The notes: a model not told the origin generated them from the letters alone. Positions 33,318 to 41,909 are shown, counted from the stretch's first letter. The stretch is 64,000 bases of DNA from Levilactobacillus brevis (GCA_021383565.1 CP079699.1:2170001-2234000), one strand, 5' to 3'. Numbers and translations: made by a program.

Positions 33318-33470
33318 GGGGAAAACGGCCACGTGGCGATTTACTTAGGCAACAAGCTCTTCTTACACGACTCCCCGAGTGCCGATACGGGTGGAGTCGG
33401 GATTTTCAGTCTGAATGATCCCCACTGGAAGCCCCGGTTTAACCACAATGTTCGGCGGATTGTGGGCTAA
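33318..33470 (+). pseudogene. Decayed C-terminus of an NlpC/P60 cell-wall peptidase
   Basis: A 50-codon open stretch after an in-frame TGA has no start codon. It reads GENGHVAIYLGNKLFLHDSP, then TGGVGIFSLNDPHWKPRF and a stop. This matches the end of NlpC/P60 endopeptidases: GHVAIYLG carries the catalytic His and DPHWKPRF the conserved C-terminal Trp/Phe block. The N-terminal part with the catalytic Cys is gone. It is a remnant too short to be active. The following 187 bp to the next gene holds only that gene's leader. Confidence 0.7.
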
Positions 33471-33657
33471 CTGAATAGCCTGATGAGGCGGTGAGTAATC
33501 ACGGCCTTTTTGTCGAGAAAGTCAGTTCTATATGCGAAATTAATAAAACGGTCGTTGCGATTTACGCAATGAAAACGGTTCACGGAATTTCTAAAATACG
33601 ATGGCGTGTTCCTTTTTTCATGAAAATGGCCTAAACTACTGGGAGGAGGTTTTTTAA

Positions 33658-34848
33658 GTGAAGACACAAGACGCAACACTGTCCAAGCGGACAATTCTAC
33701 TCATGGCAGTGGTCACCGGAGTTATCGTGGCCAATTTAAACTTTATTCAACCCATTGAGAATCTGATTGCCGCGGACTTTGATATTTCTAAGGCGACGGT
33801 AGGGACGTTGGCCATGGTCACGCAGTTGGGATACGCGTTTGGCCTACTCCTGATCGTGCCGTTGGGGGACATCTTCGATCGCTATCATTTAATTCAATTT
33901 ATGATGATCCTCTCTATTTTTTCGTTATTATTAGCCTTTTGGGCGCCCAACGCCGGCGTCTTTGCGGTTGCCACGGCCTTGGTGGGGATTACCTCGGTCG
34001 CCCCGCAGATTATTATTCCCTACGCTGGCTACCTGGCGCCGGCCCTCCAGCGTGGTCGGGTGCTCGGGATTGTGCTCAGCGGCCTGTTGACGGGGATTTT
34101 ATTGTCGCGGTCGTTTAGTGGTCTGCTTGGAAGCATTATGCCTTGGCAGGACATCTATCTGATTGCCGCGGGCATTGACCTCATCTTTCTGGCTATTGTG
34201 CACTATCAATTGCCGCAAGACGCGCGGGGCCATCAGAATCTGCGTTACTGGTCGGTGATTGGCATGTTGCCTAAATTGTTCACGAGTCAGCGGGCCTTGC
34301 GTGGGTCCGCCATCAATGGCTTCTGTCTGTTCGGAATGTCCAATGTGCTATGGTCGACGCTGGCCTTTTATCTGGCCGCGACCTACCATCTTGGCAGTAA
34401 TGTCGCCGGCTTACTGGGATTGCTGGGAATTGCGGGGGTGCTGGCGGCGCCGATGATTGGCAACCTGGTCGATCAACGTTCACCGCGGCTCACGATTACT
34501 TTGTCGATGGCCCTTTCCGGGATCGCTTTCGTCATTTTCTGGTTCGTGGGTCACTGGATGATTGGTCTGATCTTGGGCATTATTTTACTGGATCTGGGAA
34601 CCCAGTTCAGTCAGGTCTCCAATCAGGCGATTGTGCAGTCGCTGAACCGTAAGCTCAGTAGCCGGAATAACTCGGTCTTCATGTTCAGTTATTTTCTGGG
34701 TGGCGCCATTGGAACCTTGGCTGCGACTTGGTCGTGGACCCACGCCGGTTGGCTGGGTGTCTGTGGCGTGGCCGCGGCTTTTCTGGTCGTCGCGTTACTC
34801 GGTCACTGGGTGATTGGGGAGCCGAAGAAGCTCGCCGTCGAAGATTAG
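33658..34848 (+). CDS. MFS transporter
   Basis: A 396-residue 12-helix major facilitator with the DHA1-like layout. Helix 1 (VVTGVIVANLNFIQPIENLIA) is followed by motif-A-like LIVPLGDIFDRYHLIQ, and the central loop lies around residue 190-210. It resembles the YnfM/arabinose-exporter-like group of multidrug or sugar exporters. The start is GTG, 7 bp after GGGAGGAGG. The substrate cannot be inferred: no regulator or enzyme gene shares its unit. A strong terminator separates it from hrtRBA. Confidence 0.88.
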   Translation: MKTQDATLSKRTILLMAVVTGVIVANLNFIQPIENLIAADFDISKATVGTLAMVTQLGYAFGLLLIVPLGDIFDRYHLIQFMMILSIFSLLLAFWAPNAGVFAVATALVGITSVAPQIIIPYAGYLAPALQRGRVLGIVLSGLLTGILLSRSFSGLLGSIMPWQDIYLIAAGIDLIFLAIVHYQLPQDARGHQNLRYWSVIGMLPKLFTSQRALRGSAINGFCLFGMSNVLWSTLAFYLAATYHLGSNVAGLLGLLGIAGVLAAPMIGNLVDQRSPRLTITLSMALSGIAFVIFWFVGHWMIGLILGIILLDLGTQFSQVSNQAIVQSLNRKLSSRNNSVFMFSYFLGGAIGTLAATWSWTHAGWLGVCGVAAAFLVVALLGHWVIGEPKKLAVED

Positions 34849-34866
34849 TCGAAATGTTAAGCCAGT

Positions 34867-34907
34867 AAAGATGCAGCTTACCTTGATACGGGTAAGCTGC
34901 ATCTTTT
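34867..34907 (+). terminator. Strong terminator
   Basis: 16-bp stem AAAGATGCAGCTTACC / GGTAAGCTGCATCTTT followed by TTA. Confidence 0.92.
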
Positions 34908-34929
34908 AGTGAACACTTGAATTCAAAAG

Positions 34930-34980
34930 TTGACACCGTGTCACCTACGTGGTAAGCTCCTTGTCAGTGACATGGTGTCA
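34930..34980 (+). promoter_or_regulatory. hrtRBA promoter with two HrtR operators
   Basis: TTGACA-17 bp-TAAGCT. The -35 overlaps TGACACCGTGTCA, and a second site TGACATGGTGTCA lies downstream of the -10. Both agree with the core of the palindrome described for lactococcal HrtR (TGACAC-N-GTGTCA). Confidence 0.85.
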
Positions 34981-35006
34981 CTTTACTCAAGAGAGGAGTT
35001 TTTTCA

Positions 35007-35525
35007 TTGCCTTCAACGACGTTTGACCATTTATCAGCTGAAAAAAAGGACCGCGTCACGGCAGCCCTTTTAACCGAATTTTCTGCGCACAGCCTGGCTG
35101 AAGCTCAGGTCGCGCGAATCGTGACAACCGCCGGAATTGCTCGCGGCGCTTTTTACAAGTACTTTGCCGATCTGACCGATGCCTACCAGTATCTCTATCA
35201 GGTGGCGTTACGTGAGATTCACCGTGATGCCGGCGGAGACGCGCGGCAGACGTTTGACGCTGACCGAATTTACCAAGGCGTCGTGGATTTTGTCGACCAG
35301 ATCAATGACAGCCAATACTATGCCTTCATTCGCCGCCATTACGCGGAGAATGAAAGTCTCTTGCCGGCGCCCCCGGTAGCGCCGCAGCTGCCCGCGCTGG
35401 CCTGGGCGGCAATGGTGCTGAGCCATGCGGCTATTAAGGAAATTCTCTTACAGCCCGCTGACGAGGCCGCCGTTTGTGCGCGCCTGCAGACCACGCTGAA
35501 GTCGCTCCAACCTGAGGAGGCCTGA
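35007..35525 (+). CDS. hrtR: Haem-responsive TetR-type repressor
   Basis: A 172-residue TetR-type regulator. The helix-turn-helix is at residues 30-54 (LAEAQVARIVTTAGIARGAFYKYFADL). In Lactococcus HrtR, haem is bound by two histidines, His72 and His149; here H72 (ALREIHRDAG) is conserved and H140 (VLSHAAIKE) is a good match for the second. Haem binding releases DNA and switches on the exporter. Translation starts at TTG after GAGAGGAG. It ends 2 bp before hrtB, and two HrtR-like operators lie in the promoter, so control is autogenous. Confidence 0.88.
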   Translation: MPSTTFDHLSAEKKDRVTAALLTEFSAHSLAEAQVARIVTTAGIARGAFYKYFADLTDAYQYLYQVALREIHRDAGGDARQTFDADRIYQGVVDFVDQINDSQYYAFIRRHYAENESLLPAPPVAPQLPALAWAAMVLSHAAIKEILLQPADEAAVCARLQTTLKSLQPEEA

Positions 35526-35527
35526 CC

Positions 35528-36589
35528 ATGTTTCTAGCCTTAAGAGAGATTCGCCACGAGAAGTTACGTTACGGTCTGATTATCGGGATGATCGTGTTGG
35601 TCACCTACCTGGTCTTTGTGCTCAGTGGCCTAGCGTACGGCCTCGCCCAACAAAACACCCAGGCCATTTCGTCCTGGCGGGCAAGCAAGATTGTTCTAAA
35701 CGCGGACGCCAACGATAGCCTGTCGCAATCGTTAATCACCAAGGACGCGGCGACTAAGGCGAAAATGACCAGTCACGAGGCCGCTATTGGCCAAGCCGGT
35801 GTCGTAGCGAAGGCCAAGGGACAACCCAAATTATCCGCCCAATTTCTGGGGATCAACGCCAACCAGTTTATTTATCGCCGGGTGACGGTTACGCGTGGTC
35901 ATAAGCCGCTGAATGCACGCCAAGTCATGGTCGACGATAGCTTTAAAACCAACGGCTATCGGCTGGGTGACCGCATCACGCTGAATTCGACTGCGACGAC
36001 CTATCGAATCGTCGGGTTCACCCACAATGCCAAGCTGAGTGTGGCCCCGGTGATTTATGGGTCACTCGGCACTTGGCGGACGTTGAGCCACGTTACCACT
36101 GACTTTCAGGCCAGTGGGATTGTATCGGACCGCGCCAGTTTTAAGCCACAGGTCAGTGGACTGAACGCACTGACCATGCGTCAATTTGTAAACAAGTTAC
36201 CCGGTTATTCGGCGCAGAACACGACCTTTACCTTCATGATTGGTTTTCTGATGATGATTGCAATGGTGGTGATTGCCGTATTCCTGTACATTTTAACCAT
36301 GCAAAAGTTACCGAATTACGCGGTATTGCGGGCACAGGGGATTCCCGTCAAGGTGCTGGTCACCACGACCATCAGTCAGGCGTTAATTCTGGTCGTAGGC
36401 GGCCTTGCGCTTGGGGCGGCGTTAACGTTCGCCACGGTCTTGGCCTTGCCGGCGGGTGTGCCGATGAGCTTTAATTTACCCCTATTGGCCGGTGTGACCG
36501 GCGGCATCCTACTGACCGGGGTCGTAGGGGCCTTGATTCCAGTGAAGGTGATTTTAAACGTTGACCCGGTCAGCGTGATGGGAGGTTAG
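35528..36589 (+). CDS. hrtB: Haem-exporter ABC permease
   Basis: A 353-residue FtsX-like ABC permease. One N-terminal membrane helix (LIIGMIVLVTYLVFVLSGLA) is followed by a large extracytoplasmic domain (residues about 40-225) and three C-terminal helices (FMIGFLMMIAMVVIAVFLYIL and two more). The N-terminus MFLALREIRHEKLRYGLI is like HrtB proteins. With HrtA it should remove toxic haem from the membrane. It sits between the regulator and the ATPase in one operon, with 2-3 bp gaps. Confidence 0.9.
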   Translation: MFLALREIRHEKLRYGLIIGMIVLVTYLVFVLSGLAYGLAQQNTQAISSWRASKIVLNADANDSLSQSLITKDAATKAKMTSHEAAIGQAGVVAKAKGQPKLSAQFLGINANQFIYRRVTVTRGHKPLNARQVMVDDSFKTNGYRLGDRITLNSTATTYRIVGFTHNAKLSVAPVIYGSLGTWRTLSHVTTDFQASGIVSDRASFKPQVSGLNALTMRQFVNKLPGYSAQNTTFTFMIGFLMMIAMVVIAVFLYILTMQKLPNYAVLRAQGIPVKVLVTTTISQALILVVGGLALGAALTFATVLALPAGVPMSFNLPLLAGVTGGILLTGVVGALIPVKVILNVDPVSVMGG

Positions 36590-36592
36590 ACA

Positions 36593-37264
36593 ATGGCAGT
36601 TTTGGAAGTCAAACACGTGACCAAAACCTTTGGCCACGCCAATAATGAAGTCACAGTCCTGACCGATGTTAACTTCACCGCGGCGGCGGGCGAGGTAAGT
36701 CTAGTAATTGGGCCATCGGGGTCCGGCAAGAGTACCTTTCTGACGATTGCTGGTGGGATTCAGACGCCGACCGCTGGGGATGTCGTGGTCCAGGGGAGCG
36801 TGCTCAACCAGCTGCCCGGTAAGGCACGTGACGCCCTGAGGCTCAACCGAATTGGCTTTATCTTACAGGCCTACAACTTAGTGCCGTATCTGACGGTAAA
36901 GGACCAGTTTGCCCTAGTCGATCGCGTCAAACCGCGAGGTAATCTGAACGCCGATGCGTTGCGGAACCTTCTCGACCAGCTGGGGATTAGCCAACTAGTC
37001 AACCAGTATCCGGCCGAACTTTCCGGTGGGCAGACGCAACGAGTGGCTATTGCCCGAGCACTCTATCAGAATCCGGACATTATCTTGGCCGATGAACCCA
37101 CGGCGGCTCTGGACAGCGAGCGCGTCAAGGTCGTGGGGCAATTGCTACATGATCTGGCTAAGGCCCACAACAAGGCGATTGTCGTGGTAACTCACGACCT
37201 GCGGCTGCGGGCGTATGCGGACCGGACCTATGCCATTATGGATGGGAAGATGACGGTGGCTTAA
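36593..37264 (+). CDS. hrtA: Haem-exporter ABC ATPase
   Basis: A 223-residue MacB/LolD-type ATPase. Walker A is GPSGSGKST (about residues 41-49), the Q-loop is ILQAYNLVPYLTV, the signature is LSGGQTQRVAIARAL, Walker B is DIILADEPTAALDSE, and the switch His is in VVVTHDLRLRAYAD. It powers HrtB. A 3-bp gap to hrtB and a terminator 45 bp after the stop define the operon hrtRBA. Confidence 0.92.
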   Translation: MAVLEVKHVTKTFGHANNEVTVLTDVNFTAAAGEVSLVIGPSGSGKSTFLTIAGGIQTPTAGDVVVQGSVLNQLPGKARDALRLNRIGFILQAYNLVPYLTVKDQFALVDRVKPRGNLNADALRNLLDQLGISQLVNQYPAELSGGQTQRVAIARALYQNPDIILADEPTAALDSERVKVVGQLLHDLAKAHNKAIVVVTHDLRLRAYADRTYAIMDGKMTVA

Positions 37265-37309
37265 TGGCATAAAAGTCATGAATTTCCGTTTAAGTTAGAG
37301 CAACGTATA

Positions 37310-37350
37310 AAGCCGTGATACCCGCGCAACCAGCCGGTATCACGGCTTTT
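37310..37350 (+). terminator. hrtRBA terminator
   Basis: 13-bp stem AAGCCGTGATACC / GGTATCACGGCTT followed by TT. Confidence 0.92.
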
Positions 37351-37495
37351 CATTTTCCACATCAATTAAATAGTTCTTTCCATATGATTTTCATAGGCTA
37401 TGCGATTGCGTCTCGGCAGGGGGACGCGTACACTGGTTGAAGAAATCGGTTACATGGCTGGCTTTTCGCAATAATCATTGGAGGGTGGTTGCAAG

Positions 37496-38884
37496 ATGAA
37501 TCGACATTTAAGTACCTTTTTTATCTTTACGTTTGGGGCGCTTGGGGGATTATTATTTGGATTTGATACTGGTATTATTTCGGGTGCGTCACCCCTGATT
37601 GAAAGTAACTTTAGCCTTAACATTGCGCAGACGGGCTTTATCACGTCATCCGTCCTCATCGGGTCTTCCGTGGGGGCCTTGGGCGTGGGGCCGTTAGCCG
37701 ATCGGTATGGTCGAAAACGCCTGCTGATTCTGGCGGCGATCCTATTCTTGAGTGGCTCGTCCCTATCCATGGTGGCCATTGGCTTCTGGTCCATGGTGGT
37801 TGCGCGAATTATTTTAGGCCTGGCCGTAGGGTCAGCGTCCGCCCTAACGCCCGCTTATTTAGCCGAATTGGCACCTGCGGAACGACGGGGATCACTAGGA
37901 ACCTTATTTCAGCTGATGATTACGTTGGGAATTCTGTTGGCTTACGTGTCCAACCTGGGCTTCTTGAATCACAACCTGCTGGGTGTTCGCGACTGGCGGT
38001 GGATGCTGGGGTCTGCCCTGATTCCAGCAGCCTTACTGCTGATTGGCGGTCTCTTACTCCCCGAATCACCGCGGTTCTTAGCCGAAAAGGGCCAGAATGA
38101 CCAGGCCCTAAGCGTGCTGAAGATGTTGCGGCAGAATACGGCCGACGATCCCGAGAAAGAGTTGGCCGAAATCAAGGTCGTTGCCAACCAGCCCAAGGGT
38201 GGGGTGAAGGAACTCTTTACGGTGGCCCGTCCTGCCGTGGTTGTAGCGGTTGGGATCATGTTGCTCCAGCAATTGGTCGGGATTAACTCCGTCATCTACT
38301 TCCTGCCACAGGTCTTCATCAAGGGCTTTGGTTTTGCTGAGGGCAGTGCCATCTGGATTTCCGTGGGGATTGGGATTGTGAACTTCGTCGTCACCGTCCT
38401 GGCCACCTTCATCATGGATAAATTCAACCGGAAGACGTTCTTGATGTTTGGGTCGATTGTGATGGCCGTTTCGCTGGGGATCCTGGCCGTGATGAACTTC
38501 ACCATGGACATTCACACGACCGCCGTCCCGACCATGATTCTAATTGCCGTCTACATCTTCGGGTTCGCCATTTCCTGGGGCCCGATTGCCTGGGTCACGA
38601 TTGGAGAAATCTTTCCTCTCAGTGTCCGCGGGATTGGGTCGTCCATTGGGTCCGCGGCCAACTGGATTGGGAATTTTCTGGTATCCCAATTTTTCCTGGT
38701 GATGCTGGCCTACTTCCACAACAACGTCGGCGGACCGTTCGCCGTCTTCGCGGTCTTTGCCGTGCTGTCCATGTTCTTCGTCCACTACTTGGTTCCGGAA
38801 ACGCGGGGCAAGTCGCTGGAAGAAATCGAAATGGCATTGCGTCACCAGTCAACCGATGACGCACGACCTAAGCGTGAAAATTAA
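37496..38884 (+). CDS. Sugar:proton symporter, MFS sugar-porter family
   Basis: A 462-residue 12-helix sugar porter. Landmarks are FGFDTGIISGA in helix 1, ADRYGRKRLL (motif A), PESPRFLAEKG before the central loop, QQLVGINSVIYFLP in helix 7 and PETRGKSLEEIE at the C-terminus. It resembles D-xylose/arabinose/myo-inositol symporters of lactobacilli. The start is the ATG after GGAGGGTGG. The next gene is a KduD-like reductase for sugar acids, so the substrate may be a pentose or a uronic-acid derivative; I cannot decide. Confidence 0.92.
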   Translation: MNRHLSTFFIFTFGALGGLLFGFDTGIISGASPLIESNFSLNIAQTGFITSSVLIGSSVGALGVGPLADRYGRKRLLILAAILFLSGSSLSMVAIGFWSMVVARIILGLAVGSASALTPAYLAELAPAERRGSLGTLFQLMITLGILLAYVSNLGFLNHNLLGVRDWRWMLGSALIPAALLLIGGLLLPESPRFLAEKGQNDQALSVLKMLRQNTADDPEKELAEIKVVANQPKGGVKELFTVARPAVVVAVGIMLLQQLVGINSVIYFLPQVFIKGFGFAEGSAIWISVGIGIVNFVVTVLATFIMDKFNRKTFLMFGSIVMAVSLGILAVMNFTMDIHTTAVPTMILIAVYIFGFAISWGPIAWVTIGEIFPLSVRGIGSSIGSAANWIGNFLVSQFFLVMLAYFHNNVGGPFAVFAVFAVLSMFFVHYLVPETRGKSLEEIEMALRHQSTDDARPKREN

Positions 38885-38896
38885 GAAAATCTGTCT

Positions 38897-38937
38897 CCCG
38901 CTTTAGGATGCCATCACTGTCCCGAAGCGGGATTTTT
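38897..38937 (+). terminator. Terminator after the sugar porter
   Basis: CCCGCTT / AAGCGGG stem with a long loop, then ATTTTT. Confidence 0.75.
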
Positions 38938-38989
38938 ATGGCTTGATCGATCCTTTCTACTTTGCGGACAATGGTGATAGAATTAAAAA

Positions 38990-39003
38990 TGAAAGCGCAT
39001 TAT
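38990..39003. promoter_or_regulatory. Possible cre
   Basis: TGAAAGCGCATTAT fits the cre consensus except for the last CA. It lies just before the KduD-like gene's ribosome site. Confidence 0.4.
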
Positions 39004-39018
39004 TAAGGAGTGACAGCA

Positions 39019-39792
39019 ATGGCAGATTTTAATCGTGAAAGTTTTTCGTTGAAGGGTCAAGTAGCCATCGTGACCGGGGGTGCCCGGGGCCTCGGTAAGT
39101 TTTACACGACCGCCTTATCCCTCTACGGCGCCGACGTGATGGTCGTCAGTCGGACGCAAAATGGTTGGGATGAGATTCGACAGGTCGTCGAAAAAAATGG
39201 CCAACACGTGGGCTTTTTCCAGCAAGATGTCACGGCACCAGGCGCGGCCGACAAGATTATCGCGGCCACGCTGAAGGAATTTGACCACTTTGATATTCTG
39301 GTCAACAATGCCGGCGTGATTATCCGTAATGACGTCCTCGACTACAAGGACGAGGATTGGCAGAAGGTCATCGACATCAACCTGAATGCCACCTACTACC
39401 TCGCGCACGCGGCCGCCAAGGTCTTGGTGAAGCAGAAGCACGGTAAGATTATCAACATCGGCTCGATGCTGTCCTACCGGGCCGGGAAATACATCTTCCC
39501 ATACACCGCCAGCAAGCACGCCGTCTTAGGCTTGACGCGGGCCTACGCCGACGCCTTGGCCAAGGATAATATTCAAGTCAATGGTTTAGCCCCTGGCTAT
39601 ATTAGTACCGACATGACCAAGTCCCTGCAGGAAGATCCCGTGCGTGGTCCCGAAATTGCGGCCCACATTCCCAGCGGTGATTGGGGTGTGCCGGCCGATT
39701 TGATGGGACCGATGATTTTTCTCGCCAGCCACGCCTCAGACTACGTGACCGGGGTCATGATTCCCGTCGATGGCGGCTACTTATTGCGGTAA
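39019..39792 (+). CDS. KduD-like 2-dehydro-3-deoxy-D-gluconate 5-dehydrogenase
   Basis: A 257-residue classical SDR. TGGARGLG is at residues 16-23, NNAGVIIR at about 91, the catalytic Ser in INIGSMLSYRAG, and the Y-x-x-x-K in FPYTASKHAVLG. The stretch FNRESFSLKGQVAIVTG and DVLDYKDEDWQKVIDINLN are typical of KduD/gluconate 5-dehydrogenase proteins. It would reduce or oxidise a keto-deoxy sugar acid with NAD(H). The ATG 8 bp after AAGGAG is chosen over an upstream GTG. No other pectin or uronate genes are adjacent, so the pathway is incomplete here. Confidence 0.88.
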   Translation: MADFNRESFSLKGQVAIVTGGARGLGKFYTTALSLYGADVMVVSRTQNGWDEIRQVVEKNGQHVGFFQQDVTAPGAADKIIAATLKEFDHFDILVNNAGVIIRNDVLDYKDEDWQKVIDINLNATYYLAHAAAKVLVKQKHGKIINIGSMLSYRAGKYIFPYTASKHAVLGLTRAYADALAKDNIQVNGLAPGYISTDMTKSLQEDPVRGPEIAAHIPSGDWGVPADLMGPMIFLASHASDYVTGVMIPVDGGYLLR

Positions 39793-40008
39793 GTTCGCGA
39801 GTAGCTGTTGGGCAGTTTGTCTTAAATAGTGAATTAAAGGCGCCGGCGCTTGGGTAATCTGAGCACCGGCGCCTAAGTATAGCGTCCACCGGCCAAAGTC
39901 GGTGGACTGCTGGCAATCGGTCGAATCGAGAAAACAGTCGAGCACGGCCGTTTTTTGGAAGGCGTTTCTAAATTGTAGGAACGCTGTGGGATGGAGATAC
40001 TGGTGCCA
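39781..40008 (-). pseudogene. Decayed C-terminus of a WYL/YafY-type regulator
   Basis: A 75-codon open stretch without start codon, converging on the KduD-like gene and overlapping its last 12 bp. It reads WHQYLHPTAFLQFRN, FQKTAVLDCFLD, then FGRWTLYLGAGAQITQAPA and LIHYLRQTAQQLLANL before a stop. The W-x-L-x-x-G-A-G-A...P..L...(R/K) pattern is that of the C-terminal extension of WYL-domain regulators. An in-frame TAA cuts it off from any N-terminal part, and no helix-turn-helix is found upstream. Confidence 0.5.
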
Positions 40009-40082
40009 TTAGTTGAGAAGTCATAATTAGCCGTTAAGTGAAGAATCGGGACTTCCGTTCTGTTAGTTACAACGAAAGAGGT

Positions 40083-40098
40083 TGTTTCACGTGAAACA
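40083..40098. other. parS chromosome partition site (exact consensus)
   Basis: TGTTTCACGTGAAACA, the second perfect ParB palindrome in the window, in a gene-free stretch. Confidence 0.9.
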
Positions 40099-40282
40099 TG
40101 AATGCCCGCCGCACGGCACCGGTATAAGAGACTACCCTGACTGGCTGATAACTGACAAATAAAACAGATAGAAACGAGGCCCGGTTTTCCCAGGCCTTTT
40201 CTGTCCGATAGTTGGCCTGCTAGGCGTCATCGAGCGGTCGTGACACAGAACATCTATTTAGAGAAAGGTGACTGAAAATAAG

Positions 40283-40370
40283 AAAAAAGCCACCCCGCAA
40301 GGTGACTTTCTTAAATCGTTAACTGAATCATTTTTAAGCAGGCTAGCGTTGAAGTGGCGGCTTCAACGCT
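40283..40370 (-). terminator. Two hairpins ending the iron alcohol dehydrogenase transcript
   Basis: AGCGTTGAAG / CTTCAACGCT with a 6-nt loop (40345-40370) comes first, then AGTCACC / GGTGGCT followed by TTTTTT (40283-40312). The second is the true terminator. Apart from parS, nothing else is seen between 40009 and 40384. Confidence 0.8.
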
Positions 40371-40384
40371 AACTGTGAATCAAC

Positions 40385-41557
40385 TTATTTAGCGTCGTAG
40401 GCAGCTTGGAAGATCTTGATGATGTCTTCCTTAGTTCCCTTACGTGGGTTAGAGAAGGCGTTTCCGTCCTTCAAGGCGTTTTCGGCCATCAGTTCGAAGT
40501 CTTCTGGCTTAGCACCGATTTCCTTGATGGATGCTGGGATGCCAACGTCTTGTGACATTTGCTTCATAGCCTTGATGGACAGTTCGGCGGCGTCACGCGT
40601 GGACAAGCCGGTCGTGTCCTCACCCATGATTTCAGCCAATTGGGCGAAACGTTCTGGGCAGGCAATGATGTTGTATTGTTCGACGTAAGGCAGCAGCAGT
40701 GCACAGCAAACACCATGAGGGGCGTCGTATTGACCACCGAGTTGGTGAGCCATGGCGTGAACGTAGCCTAAGTTGGCGTTGTTGAAGGCCATCCCGGCTA
40801 ACATTTCGGCTTCGACCATCTTGGTCCGGGCGTCCAGGTTGTGGCCGTTAGCGACGGCTTCACGTAAGGAGCCTTCGATTAACTTGATGGCTTCGACACA
40901 TTGTGAGTCGGTGATGGGGTTGTGGTCAACGGACACGTATGGTTCGATGGCTTGGACGAAAGCGTCCATCCCCGTTGCGGCCGTCAGGTTCTTGGGAATG
41001 TCGAGCATTAAAGTTGGGTCGTTGAAAGAAACCAACGGAATGTTCCGCCATGAAACGACGACGAACTTCAAGTGGGTCTTTTCGTTCGTGATAACGGCGT
41101 GACGGGTCAATTCAGAACCAGTCCCGGCCGTCGTGTTGACGGCAATCAGTGGTGGTAAGGCGTGGTCAAGCGTTTCGATCCCGGCTAACTTGGTGATGTC
41201 GTCGCCGTTGGTCAAGATATCGCCGGCACCTTTACCAGTATCGTGAGCGGAGCCCCCACCAATCGTGATGATGGAGTCGGCTTCGGCTTCTTGGTAGAGT
41301 TTCTTAACTTCCTTGATATTGCGAATCTTAGGGTTGGGTTCAACGTTATCGTAAACAACGTAGTCAACGCCAGCGGCTTCAAGAGAAGCAATGGTTTGTT
41401 GAACGGCACCGTTCTCCATACTTTCGAGAATCTTACCAGTTACGATGACGGGCTTCTTCATCCCTAACATCTTTGCACGTTCACCAATCTTGCTAATTAC
41501 GCCAGGGCCAAAAAAGTTGACACTGGGCATCAAAAAGTCATAACTACGTTCAGCCAT
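40385..41557 (-). CDS. Iron-containing alcohol dehydrogenase (1,3-propanediol dehydrogenase type)
   Basis: A 390-residue group III Fe-dependent alcohol dehydrogenase. NAD-binding GGGSAHDTGKG is at about residues 100-110, TTAGTGSELTRHAV is the family motif, and the metal ligands are Asp in TGMDAFVQAIE and His residues in VHAMAHQLGGQYDAPHG. It resembles DhaT/PduQ-like enzymes that reduce 3-hydroxypropionaldehyde or small aldehydes with NADH, regenerating NAD in heterofermenters. A cre-like site lies about 85 bp upstream. No glycerol or diol dehydratase genes are in the window. Confidence 0.92.
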   Translation of the reverse strand: MAERSYDFLMPSVNFFGPGVISKIGERAKMLGMKKPVIVTGKILESMENGAVQQTIASLEAAGVDYVVYDNVEPNPKIRNIKEVKKLYQEAEADSIITIGGGSAHDTGKGAGDILTNGDDITKLAGIETLDHALPPLIAVNTTAGTGSELTRHAVITNEKTHLKFVVVSWRNIPLVSFNDPTLMLDIPKNLTAATGMDAFVQAIEPYVSVDHNPITDSQCVEAIKLIEGSLREAVANGHNLDARTKMVEAEMLAGMAFNNANLGYVHAMAHQLGGQYDAPHGVCCALLLPYVEQYNIIACPERFAQLAEIMGEDTTGLSTRDAAELSIKAMKQMSQDVGIPASIKEIGAKPEDFELMAENALKDGNAFSNPRKGTKEDIIKIFQAAYDAK

Positions 41558-41640
41558 AATTCAATTTTCCCTCTTTCAGAAGTTTTGAAAATCCTTGGTA
41601 CCAATTTCACAAAGTAATTATAACTTAGTTGATTACAGTT

Positions 41641-41654
41641 TGCAACCGGTTCCG
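41641..41654. promoter_or_regulatory. Probable cre upstream of iron alcohol dehydrogenase
   Basis: TGCAACCGGTTCCG agrees with the cre consensus at 13 of 14 defined or allowed positions. Confidence 0.5.
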
Positions 41655-41771
41655 CAAGTTTTTGGGGTCAAACGGGATATGAACCCCATTAAAAGGTGAT
41701 ACTGCCGCGGTTTCAAGAAATCAAATAAAAATGGAAGACGACCAATTAACGGGATGATTTCATTAATGAAA

Positions 41772-41809
41772 AGCCTAACAAGTTGACTAGTCAACACGTC
41801 GGTTAGGCT
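41772..41809. other. Nested hairpin of unknown role
   Basis: AGCCTAAC / GTTAGGCT encloses the perfect palindrome TTGACTAGTCAA. On the minus strand it is followed by TTTT, but no minus-strand gene lies upstream of it. It may be a leader attenuator of the iron alcohol dehydrogenase or an operator for the CDF gene. Confidence 0.5.
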
Positions 41810-41909
41810 CGTCGTTGGACTGGCTGGCAGTCGCGAAGACAGATTCCGTCAGGTTCTTTCCTAAAAATGGTTATAATGAAAGTATCTTGTAACGTGAGGG
41901 GGAATGGGT

